Below, in pieces: positions 6,476 through 12,311 of a stretch of DNA of 23,430 nucleotides (position 1 is the stretch's first letter; every line of letters starts with the position of its first letter). Position numbers and translations under genes: made by a program. Location: the NCBI GenBank assembly GCA_001772985.1, contig MEVN01000005.1:13270-36699 (forward strand), written 5' to 3'. This stretch comes from a candidate division WWE3 bacterium RIFCSPLOWO2_12_FULL_36_10. Its GTDB lineage: Bacteria; Patescibacteriota; WWE3; UBA101185; UBA10185. The notes under the pieces were generated by a model. The model was given only the letters and a program-made list of their open reading frames with translations, ran no database searches and had not been told where the DNA came from.

Positions 6476-7510
6476 ATGCCCGTATTAGGATTAGATCTAG
6501 GAAATTACCATTTTAGAGCCGTTGAATTAAGTTTATCAAAAGGCAAGGTTATACTTGATAAATTTGGTTCTTACCAAAACCCAAAATTGAACATTGAATC
6601 CCAATCTGATGATGATATAAATAAATATGCCGAGGCGTTAAGGACTTTTATATCTGAAGCTGGCTTTACAACTACAAATGTTGTTGCAGCAATACCGGAA
6701 TCCGAAGTATTTACCCGAGTTATTAAAGTTCCGCAAATGAGTGAAAAAGACTTAAGGAATTCAATTGCTTTTGAGGCGGAGCAATATATACCGCTCCCTA
6801 TGAACGAAGTTAGTTATGATATTCAAGTTATAGATTCAGATATTTTAGATAAAGATAAGATGAATGTGCTTTTAGTAGCAGCAAAAAAGACCGTTTTAAC
6901 AAAGTATGTTGGCCTTCTTAAAAAGGCAAAACTTGTTCCAAAGGGATTAGAGCCCGAAACCTTAGCTGTTTCCAGAGTTTTGGGCGACACTCCAGAAAGA
7001 CCAAGCGCAAGTGTAATTGCTACGATTGGTTCGGAAAACACCGAAATCATAGTTGTTTATAAAGGTGCGGTAAGATTTACTAGAACTATTCCTATTGGCG
7101 GGAGTGCTTTAACAAGAGCAGTGTCTCAAGGTCTTAATTTTGAATTTTCTCAAGCTGAAGAATACAAAAAGACATATGGTTTGGAAACATCACAGGCGGA
7201 TGGCAAAGTTTATAACGCGTTAAAGCCCGTAATGGACAACGTATTAAATGAAATAAAAAGATCAAGGACTTTCTACACAACACACAATCCAAATGTTATT
7301 ATTAATAGGTTAATAATTTCTGGAGGAACTGCCCTAATGCCCGGTCTAGTATTTTATATAGCAAATAACCTTGATTTAGAAGTTGAATTGGCCAATCCTT
7401 GGAGGAATATTGTAATTTCACCAAAACTTGAATCTCAAAAGGAATTATTGATGCAACAAGGTTCAGCTTATGTTACTTCTGTTGGTTTGGCAATGAAGGA
7501 GCTAAAATAA
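6476..7510 (+). CDS. pilM: PilM, actin-like ATPase of the type IV pilus platform
   Basis: A 344-residue PilM. The N terminus MPVLGLDLGNYHFRAVEL is the actin/FtsA-type phosphate-1 motif, and VIKVPQMSEKDL followed by AFEAEQYIPLPMNEVSYD is a PilM signature. Later RTIPIGGSALTRAVSQGL and IISGGTALMPGL match the phosphate-2 and adenosine regions. Full length for the family. PilM is cytoplasmic and binds the N-terminal tail of PilN; here the stop codon of pilM overlaps the pilN ATG (TAATG). The gene begins a pilM-N-O operon, probably as a leaderless transcript. No cell-division (FtsA) genes are near, which supports PilM over FtsA. Confidence 0.95.
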   Translation: MPVLGLDLGNYHFRAVELSLSKGKVILDKFGSYQNPKLNIESQSDDDINKYAEALRTFISEAGFTTTNVVAAIPESEVFTRVIKVPQMSEKDLRNSIAFEAEQYIPLPMNEVSYDIQVIDSDILDKDKMNVLLVAAKKTVLTKYVGLLKKAKLVPKGLEPETLAVSRVLGDTPERPSASVIATIGSENTEIIVVYKGAVRFTRTIPIGGSALTRAVSQGLNFEFSQAEEYKKTYGLETSQADGKVYNALKPVMDNVLNEIKRSRTFYTTHNPNVIINRLIISGGTALMPGLVFYIANNLDLEVELANPWRNIVISPKLESQKELLMQQGSAYVTSVGLAMKELK

Positions 7511-8091
7511 TGCCCGAAAGTATTAACCTTGTACCAACACACGAAAAGTCCCAACAGCAAAAGGAGAAATTAGTTAAAGCCGGAACTATTGTTTCAATTA
7601 TTCTCCTTGTTTTAACAATAGGAATTGCGGGGTATTACTTTTATAGCATTAGCAGGATTAAGGAAACTTCAAAGACTTTGGATTCGGATATTGAAGCCCT
7701 AAGATCTGACATAAAGAAGCTTTCTGATATTGAAATTTCAGGTAGAAATTTATATACAAAATTTTTAACTTTAAAATTAGTTTTTGAAAACCGTACATCT
7801 TATTCTCTCCTTCTTGATGAGTTGCAAAAAAGAGTACCCGCAGATGTTTCTATTGATTCGTTAACTTCCGCACAACCGGGAGAACTAAGTATTTCAGGAA
7901 ACGCATCAAATTATCTTTCAATCGCAAAATTTATTAATACGTTAACGGATGCAAAATTTAGCTCTGCCGGTAAAGATTTGGAAAAGTTGTTTACAGATGT
8001 AAAACTAAATTCTGTTAATCTTGATCTTCAAACAAACTCCGCGAAGTTTTTTATTGTTGTTAGTTATAATGGAAAGATCTTAATAAAATGA
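7510..8091 (+). CDS. pilN: PilN, inner-membrane pilus assembly protein
   Basis: A 193-residue bitopic protein. The N-terminal tail MPESINLVPTHEKS contains the INLVP motif that binds PilM. A membrane helix follows at about residues 23-47 (AGTIVSIILLVLTIGIAGYYF), then a coiled coil (SRIKETSKTLDSDIEALRSDIKKL), then a ferredoxin-like domain with RVPADVSIDSLT, typical of PilN. It overlaps pilM by 1 nt and pilO by 4 nt (ATGA). PilN pairs with PilO to link the cytoplasmic PilM ring to the rest of the machine. Confidence 0.9.
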   Translation: MPESINLVPTHEKSQQQKEKLVKAGTIVSIILLVLTIGIAGYYFYSISRIKETSKTLDSDIEALRSDIKKLSDIEISGRNLYTKFLTLKLVFENRTSYSLLLDELQKRVPADVSIDSLTSAQPGELSISGNASNYLSIAKFINTLTDAKFSSAGKDLEKLFTDVKLNSVNLDLQTNSAKFFIVVSYNGKILIK

Positions 8092-8834
8092 AGTTTAATT
8101 TTAATGCAGTAAAACAATTTTTTCTGAACTTTCTTATTCCAATTATATCTTTGGGAATAACGGGAGTTCTTTTTGTACTGGTTATTTATCCTTCTTTAAT
8201 TAAACTTCCAGTTTTAAATAAGGAAGTTCAATCGAAGGTTAAATTAAAAGATCAGCTTGATACTAAATTAAAGAATTTAAATAGTATTCTTGATTTTAAA
8301 AGTGTTGTTGACGAGAATAGTTCTTTAGTTTCGCAGGCAATATCTTCTGCCACTAACGCACCTCAGCTACTAACTCAAATAGATACAATAGCTAAGGATT
8401 CAGGCCTTACTGTTTTAAGATTAAGCTACTCATTTGGTGAAGTTGCAGTAGCAGTAGATGAAAAAGGTGCCGAAAAGACTAACGATGTAGTGATAGTAAA
8501 CTTAGGTGCTCAGGGAACTTACTTACAAGTTAAGAATTTCGCCCAAAATCTAGAGAATTCTTCGAGATTAATAAACATAAAAGATTTTAGATTTTCTCTT
8601 GATAACGAAACAAAGCAACTAGACGTTGTGTTTGTGCTCGAATCTCCTTATCAATTTGTAAATTCTACAGCTGTTACTGATGATCCTGTAAATATAGATA
8701 TCACAAAGGATGATTTTGTTACCATAATAAATAAAGTTAAGGGCTTAAAATATTACAATATTTCAATTGAAAATATTTCTCAGCAAGCTCAAAAAGCTGC
8801 TGAAGTTAAAGAATCAACCGAAAGTACTCCGTAG
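8088..8834 (+). CDS. pilO: PilO, inner-membrane pilus assembly protein
   Basis: A 248-residue protein with a short cytoplasmic tail, one membrane helix (about residues 12-37, FLNFLIPIISLGITGVLFVLVIY), a coiled coil (NKEVQSKVKLKDQLDTKLKNLNSIL) and a C-terminal domain starting NAPQLLTQIDTIAKDSGL, the usual PilO pattern. Identification rests on topology and position after pilN rather than strong motifs. It is the last gene of the operon: pilP and pilQ do not follow, as expected for a cell without a normal outer membrane. The C-terminal tail is acidic and Ser/Thr-rich. Its TAG stop lies 3 nt from the stop of convergent trmD. Confidence 0.8.
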   Translation: MKFNFNAVKQFFLNFLIPIISLGITGVLFVLVIYPSLIKLPVLNKEVQSKVKLKDQLDTKLKNLNSILDFKSVVDENSSLVSQAISSATNAPQLLTQIDTIAKDSGLTVLRLSYSFGEVAVAVDEKGAEKTNDVVIVNLGAQGTYLQVKNFAQNLENSSRLINIKDFRFSLDNETKQLDVVFVLESPYQFVNSTAVTDDPVNIDITKDDFVTIINKVKGLKYYNISIENISQQAQKAAEVKESTESTP

Positions 8835-8837
8835 TAA

Positions 8838-9506
8838 TTATATTAATGGTTTAGAATTTGCTTTTTTCCATTCTTCTATAGCTTTGTGATTGCCTGATGT
8901 TAAAACGTCCGGAACTTTTAGGCCATTAAAATTTTGAGGTCTTGTATATTGCGGATATTCTATCTTAAAAGGAGAACCGTTAAGAGTTTCTTTAGAGAAT
9001 GACTCGTTTAATGACGCTTCTTCTTTTTCTAAAACTCCCGGCAAAAGCCTTACAACACTTTCCATAATAATAAGCGCAGGTAGCTCTCCTCCTGATAAAA
9101 CAAAATCTCCTATTGATATCACCTCATCTGATAAGTTGGTTAATACTCTTTCGTCAATTCCCTCATACCTCCCACAAATTAAGATAATTTGACTTAAATT
9201 TGAGTATTCTTTAGCTTTTTTTTGAGTATATTTTATACCACGTGGGGAAAGAGTAATTACTCTAGCGCTCTTTTTTTTTCCTATACTACTAACGGCTTTA
9301 AAAATAGGCTCCGGTTTTAGTACCATGCCAACTCCACCGCCAAAAGGCTTATCGTCTACAGTTTTATGTTTATCTTCGGTAAAATCTCTCAGATTATGCA
9401 AATTTACGCTTATCAAACCAAGTTCTACAGCCTTTTTAAAAGGAAGATTTACCAGATGTTCGTTAAATAAATTTGGAAAAAGTGTTATTACATCAAAAGA
9501 GATCAT
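8838..9506 (-). CDS. trmD: tRNA (guanine-37-N1)-methyltransferase
   Basis: A 222-residue TrmD, which methylates G37 next to the anticodon using S-adenosylmethionine and so limits frameshifting. Seen motifs: ISFDVITLFPNLF at the N terminus, DDKPFGGGVGMVLKPEP, ICGRYEGIDERV, and the trefoil-knot SAM site GDFVLSGGELPALIIMESVVRLLPGVL, then EYPQYTRPQNF. Slightly shorter than the E. coli enzyme but complete. It overlaps khpA by 4 nt and ends an rpsP-khpA-trmD operon, the conserved order in many bacteria without rimM or rplS, which are absent here. A run of nine A residues on the coding strand (9271-9279) encodes KKK. Confidence 0.95.
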   Translation of the reverse strand: MISFDVITLFPNLFNEHLVNLPFKKAVELGLISVNLHNLRDFTEDKHKTVDDKPFGGGVGMVLKPEPIFKAVSSIGKKKSARVITLSPRGIKYTQKKAKEYSNLSQIILICGRYEGIDERVLTNLSDEVISIGDFVLSGGELPALIIMESVVRLLPGVLEKEEASLNESFSKETLNGSPFKIEYPQYTRPQNFNGLKVPDVLTSGNHKAIEEWKKANSKPLI

Positions 9507-9748
9507 TGAATTTCGGAAGTTTCTAAGAGCGTGAGGTTTACTCTTGTACCATCTCTTATTGCTTTGGCTTTAGCAATTGATCTTAAACTTCTAATTATTT
9601 TTCCCTTTTTACCTATAACTTTACCCATATCCGCATCAGACACCTTTATTTCAAGATTAACATTTCCGTCCTCGCCTTTTTCAACAACCATTACACCTTC
9701 TCGGTCATCGACTATTGATTTTAACAAAAAGATTATAAAGTCCTTCAC
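9503..9748 (-). CDS. khpA: KhpA-type KH-domain RNA-binding protein
   Basis: An 81-residue single KH-domain protein. The GxxG loop is visible as GKVIGKKGKIIRSLRSI. The N terminus MKDFIIFLLKSIVDDREGV and the overall length match KhpA (YlqC), a small RNA chaperone that in Gram-positive bacteria pairs with KhpB/Jag. It sits between rpsP and trmD with 4-nt overlaps on both sides (9745-9748 and 9503-9506), the usual neighbourhood of this family. Confidence 0.9.
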   Translation of the reverse strand: MKDFIIFLLKSIVDDREGVMVVEKGEDGNVNLEIKVSDADMGKVIGKKGKIIRSLRSIAKAKAIRDGTRVNLTLLETSEIQ

Positions 9749-10056
9749 TCAGTTGTACCTTCCTGCGGGGTATCTTGCACGCCTGCCTGCTTTTTGGTTT
9801 TTGGTGTGTATTTAACATAGGTATAGGTGCCGTTCATAAGTTCTGTAACAGATTCAGATACGGTTGCGCCATTTTCTACCCATTTTTTATACTTTTCTTT
9901 ATCTAAAGCTAAATTATTAGAAGGTGCCAGAGGAGAATAATGTCCTAAAACATCAACATATCTACCATTTCTCTTATTTCGTGTTTCTGAAACAACGATT
10001 TTATAGCTTGGTGCGAATTTTTTACCGAATTTTGCAAGTCTTATTGTTATTGACAT
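9745..10056 (-). CDS. rpsP: 30S ribosomal protein bS16
   Basis: A 103-residue bS16. MSITIRLAKFGKKFAPSYKIVV and RYVDVLGHYSPL are family motifs (compare IRL-x-R-x-G-x-K-x-P-x-Y-x-I-V). The C-terminal tail, KTKKQAGVQDTPQEGTTE, is an extension beyond the core. It is the first gene of rpsP-khpA-trmD. No Shine-Dalgarno is visible before the ATG, and a TG-A-TAGAAT box ends 10 nt upstream, so the leader would be only about 3-4 nt. The rest of the upstream gap is filled by the tandem repeat at the end of rnc. Confidence 0.95.
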   Translation of the reverse strand: MSITIRLAKFGKKFAPSYKIVVSETRNKRNGRYVDVLGHYSPLAPSNNLALDKEKYKKWVENGATVSESVTELMNGTYTYVKYTPKTKKQAGVQDTPQEGTTE

Positions 10057-10066
10057 AGCTTGAGGG

Positions 10067-10075
10067 ATTCTATCA
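10067..10075 (-). promoter_or_regulatory. Extended -10 promoter of rpsP
   Basis: On the minus strand TG-A-TAGAAT, five of six to consensus, ends 10 nt before the rpsP ATG. This predicts a leader of only a few nucleotides. It lies just beyond the end of the 23-bp tandem repeat. Confidence 0.5.
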
Positions 10076-10091
10076 AAGAGATTTAAGCTTG

Positions 10092-10201
10092 TCCACTAAA
10101 GGGATTTTGCTTTATCCACTAAAGGGATTTTGCTTTATCCACTAAAGGGATTTTGCTTTATCCACTAAAGGGATTTTGCTTTATCCACTAAAGGGATTTT
10201 A
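10092..10201. repeat. 23-bp tandem repeat, nearly five copies
   Basis: Copies beginning TCCACTAAAGGGA start at 10092, 10115, 10138, 10161 and 10184, each exactly 23 bp apart and identical through most of the unit; the last ends near 10201. The array covers the final codons of rnc and most of the gap to rpsP. Since 23 is not a multiple of three, rnc enters one copy in one frame and meets a TAG stop in the next (10165-10167), so the other three copies are non-coding and changes in copy number above two leave the protein unaltered. Confidence 0.95.
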
Positions 10202-10899
10202 TCCAATCCTGCTTGTGCTGCCTCTTGTTCAGCCTTTTGTTTACTTCCGCCCTCGCCTTCTCCAAATAACTCTTTTCCAACATAAACACCCACTTTAAAT
10301 GTTTTATTGTGATCCGCACCCCATGAATCAATTACATCGTATTTAGGTGTCAGATTGAACTTTTCCTGAACAATTTCTTGAAATATCGACTTCGAATCTT
10401 TGTATGTAGAGTTTTTAACAATTTCAACTATTTTATAGAACAAGTTTTTATTCACAAATTTTCTACAAACCTCAATTCCCCTTTCAAGAAATAAAGCTCC
10501 AAGTACGGCCTCAAAAGTATTTGCTAAAATATATTCTCTTTGCCTCCCTCCCGAAACTTCCTCCCCATTTGATAAAAATAGTAAATCCCCGTATCCAAGC
10601 CTCTTTGCTTCCTCGGCTAAAGAAGGTGTACACACAATAGCAGCTCTATAGTTTGTCATCTCGCCCTCAGGAGCTTCTTTGTAGTTTGAATATAAAAAAT
10701 CAGAGGATAAAAATTGAAGAACAGCATCGCCTAAAAACTCTAACCTTTCGTTTGACGGAAATTTATGTTCGGGATGTTCGTTTAAATATGATCTATGAGT
10801 AAAAGCAGTCTTAAAAATATCGAAGTCCTGAATTTTACAATCAAGAATTTTCTCAATTTCGAAGAAACTCTTCTTATTTTCTTTAGTTAACGAAGTCAT
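10165..10899 (-). CDS. rnc: Ribonuclease III
   Basis: A 244-residue RNase III, which cleaves double-stranded RNA in rRNA and mRNA processing. The catalytic signature NERLEFLGDAVLQF is intact, with the second acidic cluster in NTFEAVLGALFLERG. A linker leads to a C-terminal double-stranded RNA-binding domain (about 155-235: DSKSIFQEIVQEKFN ... KVGVYVGKELFGEGEGGSKQKAEQEAAQAGL). The last residues (KIPLVDKAKSL) are encoded by the 23-bp tandem repeat, so the natural C terminus was probably rewritten by repeat expansion; the catalytic and RNA-binding parts are untouched. The start overlaps the ACP-like gene by ATGA. Confidence 0.95.
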   Translation of the reverse strand: MTSLTKENKKSFFEIEKILDCKIQDFDIFKTAFTHRSYLNEHPEHKFPSNERLEFLGDAVLQFLSSDFLYSNYKEAPEGEMTNYRAAIVCTPSLAEEAKRLGYGDLLFLSNGEEVSGGRQREYILANTFEAVLGALFLERGIEVCRKFVNKNLFYKIVEIVKNSTYKDSKSIFQEIVQEKFNLTPKYDVIDSWGADHNKTFKVGVYVGKELFGEGEGGSKQKAEQEAAQAGLDKIPLVDKAKSL

Positions 10900-11129
10900 T
10901 CAAGTTTGTCTGCGAGTACAGTAAGTAAATCAGATACCGACTCGATATTTTCCTTCTCTGCCATTAAGTCTACCTTAAAAGTTTCTTCTAAATCTTCTAG
11001 AATTTCAAGGAGTTCAATTTCGCCAATGTTTAAATCGTCTTCAAAAAAAGAGTTTGGCGTTATTTCGGACTTGTCTATTCCGCATTTGTCCGATATTAAA
11101 TTTCTAATTTTTTCTAAATATTCAGTCAT
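10896..11129 (-). CDS. Acyl carrier protein-like, no phosphopantetheine serine
   Basis: A 77-residue acidic four-helix protein of ACP length and pattern: SEITPNSFFEDDL, then a helix-II-like ELLEILEDLEETFKVDL, then SVSDLLTVLADKLE. In ordinary ACPs the segment is DLGADSLD, and the Ser carries 4'-phosphopantetheine. Here the aligned segment is DLNIGEIE, so the Ser is Glu37 and the Asp before it is Gly36. It cannot be a normal carrier. It lies between nusB and rnc with ATGA overlaps on both sides; acpP next to rnc is an old arrangement. It may have become a protein-binding partner, but the function is unknown. Gene and fold class: confident. Confidence 0.75.
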   Translation of the reverse strand: MTEYLEKIRNLISDKCGIDKSEITPNSFFEDDLNIGEIELLEILEDLEETFKVDLMAEKENIESVSDLLTVLADKLE

Positions 11130-11554
11130 AAACTTAAGTTTTCTAAATTGTCTACTATACTTCCCAATACACCGTTTACAAATTTACTCGACGAATCGCT
11201 ACCAAATTCCTTTGCAAGCTCAACTGCTTCATCAACCACCACCTTCATTGGTATATCGCCGAGCTTTAATAATTCAAAGACAGCGATCCTTAAAATAACC
11301 AAATCAATTTTCGATACTTTTTCCAATGGCCAATCCGTTGCATTATCCTGTATTATTTTATCTATTTTTGAGTTATTTGTCTCAACGCCCTCGGTTATGA
11401 TTTCAACAAGCTTAAAATCCGCCTGCCCGCATTCAAGAAGCTCCTTTGAAAGAAGCTCGAAGTCTTTGTTGTCGCCTTCCTGGAATACCCAACAGAATAT
11501 TGTTGCGAGAGCTATTTTTCTCGCCTGATGCCTTGGATCGCTCTTTAGTCCCAT
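11126..11554 (-). CDS. nusB: Transcription antitermination factor NusB
   Basis: A 142-residue all-helical NusB: MGLKSDPRHQARKIALATIFCWVFQEGD (compare RxxAREaALqaLYq), KIDKIIQDNATDWPLEKVSKIDLVILRIAVFELL, MKVVVDEAVELAKEFGSDSSSKFVNGVLGSIV. The W-P-x-x-K-x-x-x-I-D-x-x-I-L-R-x-A and SSKFVNGVL motifs are diagnostic. It binds boxA in rRNA leaders with NusE/S10. A real Shine-Dalgarno (TTAGGAGAAGG) precedes the ATG, unlike the first gene of this operon. It follows rpmF after 27 nt and overlaps the ACP-like gene by 4 nt. Confidence 0.9.
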   Translation of the reverse strand: MGLKSDPRHQARKIALATIFCWVFQEGDNKDFELLSKELLECGQADFKLVEIITEGVETNNSKIDKIIQDNATDWPLEKVSKIDLVILRIAVFELLKLGDIPMKVVVDEAVELAKEFGSDSSSKFVNGVLGSIVDNLENLSL

Positions 11555-11581
11555 TTGCCTTCTCCTAATACTAACTTAACT

Positions 11582-11731
11582 TCACTTTCCGCACGTTGGG
11601 CAAGCCCTGTGTGGAAGCTTTTGATTTTTGCAGTTTTCGCAGAATACTGATTCCGTAACGACCTCAAAATAGTGACCGTTTCGTTTTCTTTTTGTTCTAC
11701 CTTTGCTATGTCTTCTCTTTGGTACTGCCAT
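11582..11731 (-). CDS. rpmF: 50S ribosomal protein bL32
   Basis: A 49-residue ORF that reads MAVPKRRHSKGRTKRKRNGH, then YFEVVTESVF, then a zinc ribbon with Cys31, Cys34, Cys44 and Cys47 (CENC ... CPTC). These are bL32 hallmarks; the four-Cys form binds zinc. Length is short but normal for small bL32. It begins the rpmF-nusB-ACP-like-rnc operon. A TTGACA/TATATT promoter ends 7 nt before the ATG and there is no Shine-Dalgarno. In many bacteria rpmF heads the plsX-fab-acpP genes, which fits the ACP-like gene two positions downstream. Confidence 0.95.
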   Translation of the reverse strand: MAVPKRRHSKGRTKRKRNGHYFEVVTESVFCENCKNQKLPHRACPTCGK

Positions 11732-11738
11732 ACGGCCT

Positions 11739-11768
11739 AATATATAGGAAGGTAATGACTTTTGTCAA
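11739..11768 (-). promoter_or_regulatory. Promoter of rpmF operon, leaderless
   Basis: On the minus strand a perfect TTGACA (11768-11763), overlapping the rsmD stop codon, is followed by an 18-nt spacer and TATATT (11744-11739), or by 16 nt and TATATA. The -10 ends 7 nt before the rpmF ATG, so the mRNA should begin at or one base before the start codon. Confidence 0.65.
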
Positions 11769-12310
11769 ACTAGCTTTAATATAGTAAATAAAGCGCTACC
11801 AAACCGCCTTTCTGTGACTATAACTAGGGCGGTGTCGATTATTAACTTTGACACATCCGATTGTTTTCCGTGCGAATATATAAATACCCCGCCTTTATTA
11901 AGTATTCCGGGCACATTTTTAAATAAGAACCTTTGGGCTTGATCTTCGTAGTAAGGGTCTGCAAACACAATATCGTATTTTTTCTTTGTTTTTGATACAA
12001 ATTTTGCACTTTCCTCATGAAAGACCGCGCTTTTTTCGTTTAACTTCATGTTTAGAAGATTTTCATTTATTGTACCAATTGATTCGTAATCGCTATCAAC
12101 AAAATCACAAAACTCAGCGCCTCTGCTTAAAGCTTCAATTCCAAAACTTCCGATACCGGCAAAAAGATCAAGACAAAGGCTTCCCTTTACCTTTTCCCCT
12201 AATATAGAAAAAATTGATTGTTTTGCCACGTCTTGTAATGGCCTCATTTTGTCATTTTCCATGACATTAAGTTTTCTTCCTCTTAAATCACCGGAAGTTA
12301 CTCTTGGCAT
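11765..12310 (-). CDS. rsmD: 16S rRNA (guanine-966-N2)-methyltransferase
   Basis: A 181-residue RsmD, a SAM-dependent methyltransferase of small-subunit rRNA. MPRVTSGDLRGRKL and MRPLQDVAKQSIFSIL are family N-terminal motifs; LCLDLFAGIGSFGIEALSRGA is SAM motif I. The catalytic motif usually reads DPPY; here it is DPYY (in VFADPYYED), with Tyr in place of the second Pro. The ATG follows the recG stop by one base. The coaD gene that often follows rsmD is absent; rpmF comes next. Its last codon and stop overlap the rpmF -35 box. Confidence 0.9.
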   Translation of the reverse strand: MPRVTSGDLRGRKLNVMENDKMRPLQDVAKQSIFSILGEKVKGSLCLDLFAGIGSFGIEALSRGAEFCDFVDSDYESIGTINENLLNMKLNEKSAVFHEESAKFVSKTKKKYDIVFADPYYEDQAQRFLFKNVPGILNKGGVFIYSHGKQSDVSKLIIDTALVIVTERRFGSALFTILKLV

Positions 12311-12311
12311 T

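Noticed and set aside
6476..7510. FtsA instead of PilM
   Set aside because: pilN and pilO follow directly and the INLVP motif of PilN is present; no ftsZ is nearby.
9271..9279. Run of nine A in trmD as a programmed slippage site
   Set aside because: The frame is intact through full-length TrmD and runs like this are expected in AT-rich coding DNA.
10092..10201. CRISPR array
   Set aside because: The 23-bp units are directly adjacent with no variable spacers and no cas genes nearby; it is a simple tandem repeat.
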